The notes: generated by a model not told the origin, from the letters alone. A stretch of DNA of 64,000 nt from Rhodothermaceae bacterium Tc-Br11_B2g6_7 (GCA_001564055.1 LKNB01000004.1:1-64000); one strand, 5' to 3'. Counted from the first letter of the stretch, positions 18,905 to 28,073 are shown. Made by a program: numbers and translations.

Positions 18905-20035
18905 ATGACCTTTACCCTTCAGCATACCGACGCCACCTCCGACGCCCGGGCCGGCCAGGTGCACACCGCCCATGGCCCCATCGACACGCCCGTGTTTATG
19001 CCCGTAGGCACGGTCGGCAGCGTAAAGGCGGTCCAGCCCCGCGAACTCATCGACGACATCGATGCGCCCATCATCCTGGGCAACACGTACCACCTCTACC
19101 TGCGCCCCGGCACTGACCTGCTGCAGGCAGCCGGCGGCCTCCACCAGTTTATGCAGTGGCCCCGGCCCATTCTGACCGACTCGGGCGGCTACCAGGTGTT
19201 CTCGCTGTCCGACCTCCGCGACCTGAGCGAGGAGGGCGTCACCTTCCAGAGCCACATCGACGGCTCCTCGCATAGCTTTACGCCGGAGTCGGTGGTGGAT
19301 ATTCAGCGGGCGATCGGCTCGGACATTATGATGGTACTGGACGAGTGCCCGCCGGGGGATGCGTCTGAGGAGTACGCGCGCCAGTCGCATGAGCTGACGC
19401 TGCGCTGGGCGGCGCGGGCGAAGGAGCGGTTCGAGGCTACCGCCCCGCTGTACGGCTATGAGCAGGCGCTCTTCGGTATTGTACAGGGCGTGGTGTACCC
19501 GGAGATCCGGCGCGAATCAGCCCGGCGGCTGGTTGACCTGGACTTCCCTGGTTACGCCATCGGCGGCCTCTCGGTGGGCGAACCGGCCGCGCAGATGTAC
19601 GCCATGGTGGAGGTCGTCAACGAGATCTTGCCGGCCGATAAGCCCCGCTACCTGATGGGCGTGGGTACGCCGGCCAACCTCATCGAAAATATCGCGCGGG
19701 GCGTCGATATGTTTGACTGCGTGATGCCCACCCGCAACGCGCGCAACGGCACCCTCTTCACTACGCAGGGCCGTATGAATATTCTCAATGCGCAGTGGAC
19801 GGAGGACCTCTCGCCGATCGACCCGGGGCTGGACGGCTATGCCTCACAGCGGTTTAGCAAGGCGTACCTGCGGCACCTCTTCAAAGCGAATGAGATCCTG
19901 GCGCTGCAGCTTGCCACGCTACAAAACCTGGCGCTGTATCGCTGGGTGATGCGGGAAGCGCGGGCTGCCATTCAGGAAGACCGCTTCGCGGCCTGGCGCC
20001 GGGCGACCGTTCCGCAACTGCAACACCGGTTGTAG
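18905..20035 (+). CDS. tgt: Queuine/preQ1 tRNA-guanine transglycosylase lacking the zinc cysteines
   Basis: The 376-residue enzyme swaps guanine 34 of GUN-anticodon tRNAs for the queuosine precursor preQ1. The start at 18905 gives MTFTLQ; the longer frame has no family match. Catalytic segments are intact: GNTYHLYLRPG, DSGGYQVFSL (general-base Asp), GGLSVGE, and FDCVMPTRNARNGT (nucleophile Asp). The C-terminal zinc motif normally reads CxCxxC plus a distant His. Here the region reads DPGLDGYASQRFSKAYLRHL, with Leu, Gly and Ser in the Cys positions and no Cys to the end of the protein. I recall similar loss in other Bacteroidota Tgts, so it may be a lineage trait rather than inactivation. Confidence 0.92.
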   Translation: MTFTLQHTDATSDARAGQVHTAHGPIDTPVFMPVGTVGSVKAVQPRELIDDIDAPIILGNTYHLYLRPGTDLLQAAGGLHQFMQWPRPILTDSGGYQVFSLSDLRDLSEEGVTFQSHIDGSSHSFTPESVVDIQRAIGSDIMMVLDECPPGDASEEYARQSHELTLRWAARAKERFEATAPLYGYEQALFGIVQGVVYPEIRRESARRLVDLDFPGYAIGGLSVGEPAAQMYAMVEVVNEILPADKPRYLMGVGTPANLIENIARGVDMFDCVMPTRNARNGTLFTTQGRMNILNAQWTEDLSPIDPGLDGYASQRFSKAYLRHLFKANEILALQLATLQNLALYRWVMREARAAIQEDRFAAWRRATVPQLQHRL

Positions 20036-20071
20036 AGGCAGTGTCGTAACGGCCTGCCAAAGTGGCTTTGC

Positions 20072-21040
20072 TTACCCCGACGTCACTTGCGCCTCCTCGG
20101 ACGCCTCCGCGGCTGCATGCGCGGCACGCCCGAGCGCCGGTGCATAAAGCGCGCGATTGAAGGCGGGCGCAGCGTCCGCCTCGGGTAGCGCCAGCAGGGG
20201 TAAAGGATTCAGGAGGCGCGGCGCAATCCCAAAGGCAACCTCCAGTGTTTCGAAGGACGCGCTATCCTCTACCTGACCAAACAGATACGTATGTGCTACC
20301 GCTTCTGGCGAAAGGCCAAGGCGCTGCACGAGCGTAGAAGCCAGGAATCCAGCGTCGGCACGAGGCACCGCCTCCGTATGCTGTGCAAAGTAGCCGCCCT
20401 CTGGCCGCGATACCACACAGGTGAGGTGCGTCGGATACCAGCCCACAGCCACCCATGGCTCGGGCGGGGCCTCCGATGCCTGGCCCGACGCCTGCCGCGC
20501 CGCCAGCAGTAGGTGCGCCACCCCGGAGCCCGCCTCGCGCACATGAATCGGCACGTCCAACGTGTTTTGAACGGGCATAAGCCGCTCGTATACGTGCTGC
20601 CGGAGGGCCACCGCGTGCAGCCAGTCGAGGCTGGGGTCCTTCGTTTGCTGCACGGTGCGGTACGCCCGCGTGGCTTCCACATGCACCGGCCCGTGGCCAC
20701 TGGAGGCCCCCAGTAGCAGGCCTGCTTCTTGCCGTAGGTGCCGCGTGCGCGTGTCCTCCCGCGCAGACGCCGGCACGGGGACAAAGAAGGTATGCGCCAC
20801 GGGGGGGTGCAGCACCAACTGTGCTGTGCCCAACGCGAGGTCGCCAAAGGCAGCCTCTACCGCCTCCGTGATGACCTCCGATGAAGCGCTGTCGTCCTCG
20901 CCCGTGAGCACCGCGTCGACGTCAAACGCGAAGTCGAAGCTGCCGAGGCGTTCCAGTACCGGCCCCTCGGTGGCATCCGCGTAAGCTACGTACCGCAGCG
21001 TCCGCGCCTCCAATTCAATGACGGCATGAGTAGAAGCCAT
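20072..21040 (-). CDS. Hypothetical protein, possibly PilM-like actin-fold
   Basis: The 322-residue protein has no signal peptide. The N-terminal strand pattern (THAVIELEARTLRYVAY) and the C-terminal sequence, where a short strand (AHTYLFGQVED) is followed by a helix, GIAPRLLNPLPLLAL and then a helix ending APALGRAAHAA, resemble the end of PilM-type actin-like ATPases. Those carry NPF and an ALGLALR-like helix. Convincing phosphate-binding motifs are missing, so this could equally be a DUF3822-like Bacteroidota protein. It is 95 bases downstream of a single-span protein on the same strand and convergent with tgt. Confidence 0.6.
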   Translation of the reverse strand: MASTHAVIELEARTLRYVAYADATEGPVLERLGSFDFAFDVDAVLTGEDDSASSEVITEAVEAAFGDLALGTAQLVLHPPVAHTFFVPVPASAREDTRTRHLRQEAGLLLGASSGHGPVHVEATRAYRTVQQTKDPSLDWLHAVALRQHVYERLMPVQNTLDVPIHVREAGSGVAHLLLAARQASGQASEAPPEPWVAVGWYPTHLTCVVSRPEGGYFAQHTEAVPRADAGFLASTLVQRLGLSPEAVAHTYLFGQVEDSASFETLEVAFGIAPRLLNPLPLLALPEADAAPAFNRALYAPALGRAAHAAAEASEEAQVTSG

Positions 21041-21135
21041 AACCTCAGAAACCTGAAAAAGAGAGAGCGGCGGGGCCGTCTACCGCTTGGCAGCAGCCCC
21101 GCACCCTACGACAAAAAACGACGCACGCGCAAGAC

Positions 21136-21600
21136 TTATTCCCAGCTGGTTGCCCCGCGTTCCGTAACGTCTTGCATCAGCGTTCCGATATGATCGCGGG
21201 TATCCGGGTCTTCCAACAGATACGTCGGCACGCGGGCCGTATCATTCACCGCGTACATGAATGGCTCGCCCGAGCGGGGCGAGAAGATCAGCGAGTCCAG
21301 GTTGTAGCCTTCGCGCAAGATGCTATCTTTCTGAGCCTGGAAAAGCGAGTCATTTTCTACCCAGCGCATGAGCGAATCGAGCGTGGGGGGAAACTGGTCG
21401 TCGTGGCGCCGAGCGTAGTTATCGAGCACCGTACGAACATCAACGAGGCGCTCGCGCGTCTCCTCCGTCAGCCGCTCCGCGCGCTCCACGGCCTCGTAAG
21501 GCGCCGTAATGGACTGGTAGAGCCACACGGAAAGCAGCACAATGATGACTAACAGGACAGACTGGATGGCGAGCTGCTTGTAATCGCTACTGGATGCCAT
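21136..21600 (-). CDS. Single-span membrane protein with pseudopilin-like mature segment
   Basis: The 154-residue protein starts at 21600 (MASSSDYKQL). One hydrophobic helix at about residues 9-28 is followed by a charged, probably coiled helix (AVERAERLTEETRERLVDVRT). Then come VLDNYARRHDDQFPPTLDSLMRWV and later SPRSGEPFMYAVNDT, a layout that recalls the mature part of type II secretion or type IV pilus minor pseudopilins (helix, xYPxxLxxL, then a small sheet). No prepilin peptidase site is visible. With the PilM-like neighbour it forms a two-gene unit. Function unknown. Confidence 0.6.
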   Translation of the reverse strand: MASSSDYKQLAIQSVLLVIIVLLSVWLYQSITAPYEAVERAERLTEETRERLVDVRTVLDNYARRHDDQFPPTLDSLMRWVENDSLFQAQKDSILREGYNLDSLIFSPRSGEPFMYAVNDTARVPTYLLEDPDTRDHIGTLMQDVTERGATSWE

Positions 21601-21953
21601 GGAGGTGCACGTCAGGTAGGTTGTGGGGAAAAGGGTTGGGCCGGGCGCCCCTGTACAGGCGTTCAACGCAACGAAGGTACAGCGCGCCCCAGCGAATTGC
21701 AACTGTGCAGCAACACGCACGAGCGCCGGGAGACCTACGCGGGACGGGCAAAACAAAGGCCCGAAGGTGCAGTAGTTCAGAAGCTCTGCGTGGTCACAGG
21801 ATCAATTGTGATCAACGAAGGTGGCTACGGCCTGTACTCCAGGCACATGCACGCCACGTATTAGCTAAGACACCCCGCGTCCGCACGAGTTGCTCTTACT
21901 TTCCGTATCCTTCGCTGTTACCCTTTCCCGACCACCTGTTGCCTGTTTCCGTC
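21601..21953. other. Divergent intergenic region between the PilM-like unit and pdxJ
   Basis: No gene is seen in these 353 bases. They must hold two divergent promoters. A palindrome at 21800-21813 (GATCA-ATTG-TGATC) is the only clear symmetric site. The last 70 bases before pdxJ are strongly C/T-rich. Confidence 0.5.
21800..21813. promoter_or_regulatory. Palindromic site, possible operator
   Basis: GATCAATTGTGATC has perfect 5-base arms about the central ATTG. It is located in the middle of the divergent region upstream of pdxJ. The regulator is unknown. Confidence 0.25.
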
Positions 21954-22709
21954 GTGACCAACCTGCTCATCAACATCGACCACGTCGCTACCCTCCGCAA
22001 CGCCCGGCGCGAGACCATGCCCGACCCCATCCAGGCAGCCGCTCTCTGCGAACTGGGCGGCGCCGATGGCATCGTGTTCCACCTGCGGGAGGACCGCCGC
22101 CACATCACCGACCGCGACGTGCGGCTGCTACACGAGACGGTGCAGTCGAAGCTCGACTTTGAGCTTTCGGTAGACCCAGAAATTGTGGCGCTTTGCTGCG
22201 AGCTGCAGCCTCCCCTGGCCACGCTGGTACCCGAACGCCGCGAAGAGATCACGACCGAAGGCGGCATGAACGTGGTGGGGCACCGCGACCGCATCCGGCC
22301 CGTTGTAACGCAGCTGCTGGAGGCGGAGATCGAAGAAGTGGCGCTCTTTGTAGACCCCGATCCGGCACAGATTACAGCGGCTGCTGAAGTGGGCGCGAAC
22401 ACTATCGAGCTGCACACGGGCGACTATGCCAATGCGCCCACCTACGCCGCGCGCCAGCGCGAAGCCGAGCGTCTGGCCGAAGGCGCCCGCATCGCTCATG
22501 ATACCGGCCTTAAGGTCCACGCCGGGCACGGCCTCGATTACACAAACTACGCCCTGTTTCGCGACACCGTCCCACACGTCGCTGAAGTCTCCATAGGCTT
22601 CGCCATCGTGGCCCGGGCTATCCTTGTGGGGATGGAGCAAGCCGTGCGTGACATGCGCCATATCGTTAAGACTCCTTCTGCCCTTCCTACTCCTGCCGCT
22701 CGCTCATGA
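21954..22709 (+). CDS. pdxJ: Pyridoxine 5'-phosphate synthase
   Basis: The 251-residue TIM-barrel enzyme condenses 3-amino-2-oxopropyl phosphate with 1-deoxy-xylulose 5-phosphate to form pyridoxine phosphate. The start is the GTG at 21954: it gives the exact family N-terminus (M)TNLLINIDHVATLRNAR, whereas the ATG far upstream would add about 120 unrelated residues. Conserved segments include FHLREDRRHI, FELSVDPEIV, NTIELHTGDYA and VHAGHGLDYTN. Its stop overlaps the era start (ATGA). pdxB, another enzyme of the DXP-dependent B6 route, lies 0.9 kb away on the opposite strand. Confidence 0.95.
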   Translation: MTNLLINIDHVATLRNARRETMPDPIQAAALCELGGADGIVFHLREDRRHITDRDVRLLHETVQSKLDFELSVDPEIVALCCELQPPLATLVPERREEITTEGGMNVVGHRDRIRPVVTQLLEAEIEEVALFVDPDPAQITAAAEVGANTIELHTGDYANAPTYAARQREAERLAEGARIAHDTGLKVHAGHGLDYTNYALFRDTVPHVAEVSIGFAIVARAILVGMEQAVRDMRHIVKTPSALPTPAARS

Positions 22710-23614
22710 CCTCCACTCCCCTGCAAATTCCCGATGGCTACCGCAGTGGCTATGTCGCCCTCATCGGCAAACCCAATGTGGGCAAAAGCACCCTCCTGAA
22801 CGCCCTCATGGGGCGAAAGCTGTCGATCGTCACACATAAGCCGCAAACCACCCGGCACCGCGTGCTCGGCATCCTCTCCGACGAGGAGCGACAGATCATC
22901 TTTCTGGACACCCCCGGCATCATCCAGCCCCGCTACAAACTGCAGGAGTCGATGATGCACGCGGTGCGAGGCGCTGTGCGCGATGCCGACGTGACCATCT
23001 TCATGGCCGATGCCACACAGGGGGTCCCAGACACGCTGAGCCTGGAGCAGATCAAAAACAAGGAAGCTATCTTGGCCATCAACAAGATGGACTTGATTGA
23101 GCAGGAGCAGGCCATCCCTCTCGTCAGCGCATACGCGGAGACCCGCGCGTTCGAGGAGATTATTCCCATCTCGGCATTGGAAGGCGACAACCTGGACCTG
23201 CTCATGCAGGAGATCGATAAACGCCTGCCGGAGGGCCCACCGTTCTACCCGCCGGATGTGATCAGCGAGCATCCGGAGCGCTTCTTTGTGGCGGAAATGG
23301 TACGCGAGAAGATCCTGCAGCAATACCAGGAGGAGATTCCGTACTCGGTGCAGGTCAATGTGATTTCCCACGAAGCCCGGCCGGATAGCGACGATAAAGA
23401 CCTGATCCACGCTGATATCGTGGTCTCAAGAAAGTCGCAGAAAGGCATCTTGATCGGGAAGGGCGGCCGCGCATTGAAAGGCGTCGGCACCGCGGCGCGC
23501 AAGGATATTGAGGAGTTTCTGGGGCGCCCGGTCTTTCTGAAACTCCATGTGAAGGTGCGCGAAAACTGGCGCGACCGCTCCTCTTATCTGCGGTCGTATG
23601 GCTACCGGACGTAA
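22706..23614 (+). CDS. era: GTPase Era
   Basis: The 302-residue GTPase needed for 16S rRNA maturation and 30S assembly has the G1 P-loop GKPNVGKSTLLNAL (about 16-29), the G2 region with KPQTTRHRVLGI, G3 LDTPGI and G4 NKMD. A C-terminal KH RNA-binding domain carries VSRKSQKGILIGKGGRALKGVG. Length matches the family. It is translationally coupled to pdxJ by a 4-base overlap and ends 14 bases from the convergent pdxB. Confidence 0.97.
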   Translation: MTSTPLQIPDGYRSGYVALIGKPNVGKSTLLNALMGRKLSIVTHKPQTTRHRVLGILSDEERQIIFLDTPGIIQPRYKLQESMMHAVRGAVRDADVTIFMADATQGVPDTLSLEQIKNKEAILAINKMDLIEQEQAIPLVSAYAETRAFEEIIPISALEGDNLDLLMQEIDKRLPEGPPFYPPDVISEHPERFFVAEMVREKILQQYQEEIPYSVQVNVISHEARPDSDDKDLIHADIVVSRKSQKGILIGKGGRALKGVGTAARKDIEEFLGRPVFLKLHVKVRENWRDRSSYLRSYGYRT

Positions 23615-23628
23615 CCGCACGGCGCCTG

Positions 23629-24783
23629 CTATACCAGCTGCACGCCCAGGCCGTCGGCCACAGCCGTACGGTAGGCGTGCAGGACGGCCGCTGCGGCTAT
23701 CGTGTACCGCCCGAAGCTGCGCCGGCGGCGGTACATCTTGCGCAGGTTGACGAAGTGGGGTCCCCGCTCGTCGGGCGGTAGTGAGGTAACTTCACGCAGG
23801 GCGGCATCGTCGGCAGTGATGTCGTACATCTGCCGGACGAGCGCGTGCAGGTATGCAGCCTGGGGCAGCGACGGATCAGGCGGGGTGAGGGCGAATGCCT
23901 CTGGGTCTACTGCCAGCACCGCTTCCTTCGACCACACCGACGAGCGGCCCAGGTGGGCACAGAGCGCATCGTGGAGCATCTGCGTGCCCCGCACTTTCCC
24001 GTCGTAGGAGTAGCCTGCGATGTGGGGCGTGGCGAGAGCGGCCTGCGCAAGCAGCGGCAGGCGCGGCGTCGGTTCTCCCTCCCACACGTCCAACACCGCG
24101 CGGGCGGGCGGGCCGCCAGGCAGGGCAGCCTCCAGGACAGCATTGTCCACCACCGCCCCGCGCGCGCTGTTGATTAGCCATGCGCCAGGTTGGAGGGCGG
24201 CGAGGGTATCGGTATTGAACAGGTGGTGCGTGGGATGCGCGCCTGTGGTGGTGAGGGGCACGTGCAGCGTCACGATGTCGGCGGTCCGCAGCACCTCCTC
24301 CAGCCCCACGAAGTCCCCCACGCCCTCAGCGGCAGCGCGCGGCGGGTCGTTGCGGAGGACGCGGACGCCCAGCGCCGGGAGGCGGTCGGCCAGCCGCTGC
24401 CCGATGTTGCCACATCCGACGATGCCCACTGTCCGGCCCCGCAGTGGCATCTCGCTTATGGTAGTGAGGTACACCACCGCTGCCAACACGTATTCCACCA
24501 CCGACCGCGCGTTCGAGCCCGGCGCATGGGCAAACGCAATGCCGCGCTGCCGCAGATATGCTTGATCGATGTGGTCCGTACCAATTGTTGCTGACCCTAC
24601 GAACTGCACCCGGCTACCAGCCAGCAACGCTGGCCCCACGGGCGTCACACTTCGCACCAGCAACACATCGGCCTCACGCACAGCTGCCGACGTAATATCT
24701 CGCCCAGGCATGGTACGTACCGTTCCCAATGGCCCAAAGGCATCCGCCGCACACGGAATGTTTTCGTCAATTAAAAGGTGCAT
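23629..24783 (-). CDS. pdxB: Erythronate-4-phosphate dehydrogenase
   Basis: This 384-residue 2-hydroxyacid dehydrogenase is the second enzyme of the DXP-dependent vitamin B6 pathway. It has the Rossmann motif GIVGCGNIGQRLADRL, the catalytic Arg in NSARGAVVD, the Glu segment DVWEGEPTPRLPLL and the catalytic His in ATPHIAGYSYDGKVRGT, which is distinctive for PdxB. The C-terminal about 100 residues match the PdxB dimerisation region rather than SerA or LdhA. The neighbouring pdxJ supports the assignment. Confidence 0.93.
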   Translation of the reverse strand: MHLLIDENIPCAADAFGPLGTVRTMPGRDITSAAVREADVLLVRSVTPVGPALLAGSRVQFVGSATIGTDHIDQAYLRQRGIAFAHAPGSNARSVVEYVLAAVVYLTTISEMPLRGRTVGIVGCGNIGQRLADRLPALGVRVLRNDPPRAAAEGVGDFVGLEEVLRTADIVTLHVPLTTTGAHPTHHLFNTDTLAALQPGAWLINSARGAVVDNAVLEAALPGGPPARAVLDVWEGEPTPRLPLLAQAALATPHIAGYSYDGKVRGTQMLHDALCAHLGRSSVWSKEAVLAVDPEAFALTPPDPSLPQAAYLHALVRQMYDITADDAALREVTSLPPDERGPHFVNLRKMYRRRRSFGRYTIAAAAVLHAYRTAVADGLGVQLV

Positions 24784-25066
24784 CGGGTAGTTAGGAACCT
24801 GCTTATATGTTACGCGGATGGAATTGGGAGCGTCTTTCTAAGGTACGATGAACTGCAGGCAAATAGGACACGAAGAAATGGTGTGTAAATTAGCAAGTTG
24901 CAGTGTTTCTACAACTTCCATCACAATGTGCAGTAGTGCGGACTAAATAACAAACGGACAAGACGTGCAGGTATGAAACGTTTTGTCCACGGCGCACGCG
25001 CCTGCTTGTACGGTTATGGCAGAGCCTCTGAGCCGCTCACAGGTTGTCGAACAGATGGTATGTTGC

Positions 25067-25768
25067 ATGAAGATCAACGCTACAACGAGCACGAAACTAC
25101 GCATGGCAGGCGTTGGGCCTTTGGCGGCCCTCGTGCTCTCCGCCGGCTTATTTCTGTATCAGTCCAACACCCCAACAGAGGCTGAGCGTGCAGCTGAACG
25201 TGCGCTGCAAGAGCGCATGGCGTACGAGCCAGACGCCCTTTCGAAGGCCGACTCTTCCGCTATCATGCGCGTGCTGATGCAAGATGCGCTGGCCAACCCG
25301 GAGGCGATCTCCTACATCCGTCCAGAGCATATTGACGAGGAGACGTTGTGGCTGGCCCGGGCCATCTATTCTGAATCGAAGCAGCCGGCCGAGCAGGAGT
25401 TGGTAGCCTGGACGATTCGAAACCGCGTCGAAACCAACTATCGCGGACGCAGCACCTACCGCGGCGTGGTGCTGGACCCTTATCAGTTTAGTGGCTTCAA
25501 CCCGAATCACCCGCGCCGCGCCTACTATCTGAACCTGTCGCCCTACGGACAGGCGGATGGCTGGCGGCGCACCCTCAGCATCGCCTTTCACGTGCGGCAT
25601 GCCCCGGACGACCTACGTCCCTTTTCCAAAGAGACACGTCACTTCTACAGCGAGCGGTCCATGGTCGGGCGCGCGCACCCTCAGTGGGCGTACAACCTGG
25701 ATCCGGTACAGCCGGACCGCCACCACATCGACGCCCGGCGCTTCCGCTTCCTGGCCGGCGTAGTGTAG
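25067..25768 (+). CDS. SleB/CwlJ-like cell-wall hydrolase, membrane-anchored
   Basis: The protein is about 233 residues from the ATG at 25067; the ATG at 25103 is also possible. One N-terminal hydrophobic segment (AGVGPLAALVLSAGLFLYQ) acts as signal or anchor, followed by a Glu-rich helix. The catalytic-like domain (about 100-233) has the Hydrolase_2 features LWLARAIYSESKQPAEQELVAWTIRNRV with the key Glu, then a QFSGFNP segment, and late on ETRHFYSERSM, resembling the family's ATHFY motif. It probably cleaves peptidoglycan in the periplasm. The 280 bases upstream are AT-richer than the rest and should hold the promoter. Confidence 0.7.
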   Translation: MKINATTSTKLRMAGVGPLAALVLSAGLFLYQSNTPTEAERAAERALQERMAYEPDALSKADSSAIMRVLMQDALANPEAISYIRPEHIDEETLWLARAIYSESKQPAEQELVAWTIRNRVETNYRGRSTYRGVVLDPYQFSGFNPNHPRRAYYLNLSPYGQADGWRRTLSIAFHVRHAPDDLRPFSKETRHFYSERSMVGRAHPQWAYNLDPVQPDRHHIDARRFRFLAGVV

Positions 25769-25900
25769 CAACCATCAGGCCGGCCGGTTTCTCCCAGCAT
25801 GGTGGTCAAGTGCGTAGTTCAGGCGAAGGATCCCTCTCGTTTGAACGACCCTGCACCACAGGATGACCGGGAGCGCGGCCCACGCCCAACAGTATCCGCG

Positions 25901-26353
25901 CTACGGTCCTCCGTTAGCGCCGCGCAGCCGGATGTGCCGCGTGTCGCCGCCTGCGTGCGTCAGTTCCAGGTGAACCGTATCGGGGGGTAGCAGATTGCCC
26001 AGGCGCTGCGGCCACTCGATGAGGCAGACGCCGTCGCCATACAGGTACTCCTCTACGCCCAGCGCCAGGAATTCCTCCGGCCGCTTCGTGCGGTAGCCGT
26101 CCATATGATAGACGGGCAGCGCCCCTGCATATTCGTGGATCAGCGTAAACGTGGGGCTACTCACCGTGGCTGGATCTACGCCCAGCCCGGCAGCAACGCC
26201 CTTCGCAAGCTGCGTCTTGCCCGCCCCGAGGTCGCCATGCAGCGCCACCACCGCGCCCGGCGCCAACGATGCGGCCAGCCGCTCCCCGAGTGCGCGCGTC
26301 TCCGCCTCAGAGGTGGTTGTAGCCGGTAGCATCGGGAGCGAAGGAGGACTCAT
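25901..26353 (-). CDS. tsaE: tRNA threonylcarbamoyladenosine biosynthesis ATPase TsaE
   Basis: This 150-residue ATPase helps TsaB/TsaD make t6A37 in ANN-decoding tRNAs. It has Walker A GDLGAGKTQLAKGVAAGLG, switch-like VSSPTFTLIHEYAG, Asp/Tyr-rich YHMDGYR and the closing IEWPQRL, all characteristic. The start at 26353 is only 23 bases after the porX stop, so the two genes probably form an operon. A later in-frame ATG at 26332 is a possible alternative start. Confidence 0.95.
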   Translation of the reverse strand: MSPPSLPMLPATTTSEAETRALGERLAASLAPGAVVALHGDLGAGKTQLAKGVAAGLGVDPATVSSPTFTLIHEYAGALPVYHMDGYRTKRPEEFLALGVEEYLYGDGVCLIEWPQRLGNLLPPDTVHLELTHAGGDTRHIRLRGANGGP

Positions 26354-26376
26354 GAGCAGGCCGCAAGGGTAAAACG

Positions 26377-27945
26377 TTAGCCTTTGGGCGTCATCGTGAC
26401 AACGGGCAGAATCATCTCCTCCATCGACACGCCCCCGTGCTGAAGCGTGTCGTTGTAGAGATCCACATACTTGTGGTAGTTCGTCGGGTAGACGAAGTAG
26501 TAGTCCTCCTTGGCGATGATGTAATTCGTCATCATCGATGTCTTCGGCAGGCCGAACGGCTCTGGATCTTCCACGAAGATGGCGTGGCGGTCGTCAGCTT
26601 TCAGGTTGCGGCCGTACTTGTAGCGGAGGGCGGTGGACGTGTGCCGGTCGCCGATCACCTTGGTGGGGTGCAAACTGCGGATAATGCCGTGGTCGGTGGT
26701 CAGGACGATTGTGCAGTCCTTCTCCGCGAGCTCCTTGAAGGCTTCCAACAGCCACGAGTGCTCAAACCAGGTGCGGGTGAGGGCGCGGTAGGCCCGCTCG
26801 TCCGGCGCCAGCTCTTTCAGCACGTCCGACTCCGAGCGGCTGTGCGCAAGGATGTCGACAAAGTTGATGACAACGGCGTTCAGGTCGTGCTGCAGTAGCG
26901 CCCCCACGTTGCCGGCAAATTCCTGCCCTTGCTCTTTGCCGATCAGCTTGCTGTAGCGGGTACGCACCTCGCCCCGAAACTCGCGCCTCATGAGCTGCTC
27001 CAGAAACTCCGCTTCGTGGCGGTTTCGGCTGTGCTCGTCGTCTTCGCCTTCTTCCCAGATGCGCGGATGCTGCGCGGCGATGTCCCGGGGAAGCATCCCA
27101 CTGAAGATCGCGTTACGCGCGTAGGGGGTGGCCGTGGGGAGAATCCCGTAGTGAAAGCTCTTCTCCATCCCGAAATACGGGAAGAGGATCTCCTCAAAGG
27201 CCAGCCACTGATCGTACCGCATGCAGTCGATCAGGAAGAAGATCACCGGATGGTCTTTCTTCATCTGCGGGGCCACGTACGTCGGGATGACTTCGTGCGA
27301 AAGCACAGGCCGATCCTCAGCGTCCCCGTTATCCGCCGCTTCAATCCAGTACGGGTACTCCCGTTCGATGTACGCCCCGAAGGTGCGGTTGGCCTCTGCG
27401 AACTGGTCGGTCAGGATCTGCCGCGCGCCCTCGTCGCCCTCCAGCTCCATGTCGTAGCGCATCAGCTCGGTGTAGACGTCGATCCACTCCGTGTGCGAGA
27501 GCCGGCGGTTGAGCTCTTGCGAGATCTGCGCAAAGCGCTGCATGTAGCGCTGGGAGGTCTTTTCCGACTGCAGGCGGCTGCGCTCCAGGAGGCGCTTGCA
27601 CGTCAGCAGGATCTGACTGGGATTGACCGGCTTGGTGAGGTAGTCAGAGATCTGCCCTCCGAGGGCCTCTTCCATCAGGTCCTCCTCCTCGCTTTTCGTG
27701 ACCATCACCACAGGCACCTCGGGCGAGACGTCTTTGATGGCAGCGAGCGTGTCCAACCCGCCCATGCCCGGCATCTGCTCATCCAACAGGATGATGTCGT
27801 AGGCGCGCTCTTTTACCTTCTCCACGGCATCAGAGCCGTTCGATACGCTGTCGACGTCGTAGCCTTTGGTTTCGAGCAGGAGGATATGCGGCTTTAGGAG
27901 GTCGATCTCGTCATCGACCCAGAGGATATGTGGACGGGTGGCCAT
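26377..27945 (-). CDS. porX: PorX-type response regulator with PglZ/alkaline-phosphatase-like domain
   Basis: The 522-residue protein has an N-terminal receiver domain (1-125) with acidic residues D11/D12, phospho-acceptor D55 in ILLDEQMPGMGG and the Lys in YLTKPVNP. A helical linker is followed by a PglZ/alkaline-phosphatase superfamily domain (about 200-510). Likely metal or catalytic segments are FLIDCMRYDQW, PTATPYARNAIFSG (Thr), LTTDHGIIRS and GDRHTSTALRYKYG. PorX is the regulator of type IX secretion in Bacteroidota and has been shown to be a zinc phosphodiesterase. No type IX genes or PorY-like kinase are in this window. It sits directly upstream of tsaE on the minus strand. Confidence 0.9.
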   Translation of the reverse strand: MATRPHILWVDDEIDLLKPHILLLETKGYDVDSVSNGSDAVEKVKERAYDIILLDEQMPGMGGLDTLAAIKDVSPEVPVVMVTKSEEEDLMEEALGGQISDYLTKPVNPSQILLTCKRLLERSRLQSEKTSQRYMQRFAQISQELNRRLSHTEWIDVYTELMRYDMELEGDEGARQILTDQFAEANRTFGAYIEREYPYWIEAADNGDAEDRPVLSHEVIPTYVAPQMKKDHPVIFFLIDCMRYDQWLAFEEILFPYFGMEKSFHYGILPTATPYARNAIFSGMLPRDIAAQHPRIWEEGEDDEHSRNRHEAEFLEQLMRREFRGEVRTRYSKLIGKEQGQEFAGNVGALLQHDLNAVVINFVDILAHSRSESDVLKELAPDERAYRALTRTWFEHSWLLEAFKELAEKDCTIVLTTDHGIIRSLHPTKVIGDRHTSTALRYKYGRNLKADDRHAIFVEDPEPFGLPKTSMMTNYIIAKEDYYFVYPTNYHKYVDLYNDTLQHGGVSMEEMILPVVTMTPKG

Positions 27946-28073
27946 AGGGAGTGGGGATAATCATAAATAGACGCAACAAGCAGGTACGGTGTGGTGGGCG
28001 CCGGCATCACAGGCCAGCATGCAGACGGTAACGGGTCCGTTTAGGAAAGCGTTGCACCTGCAGTGCGGCTACG

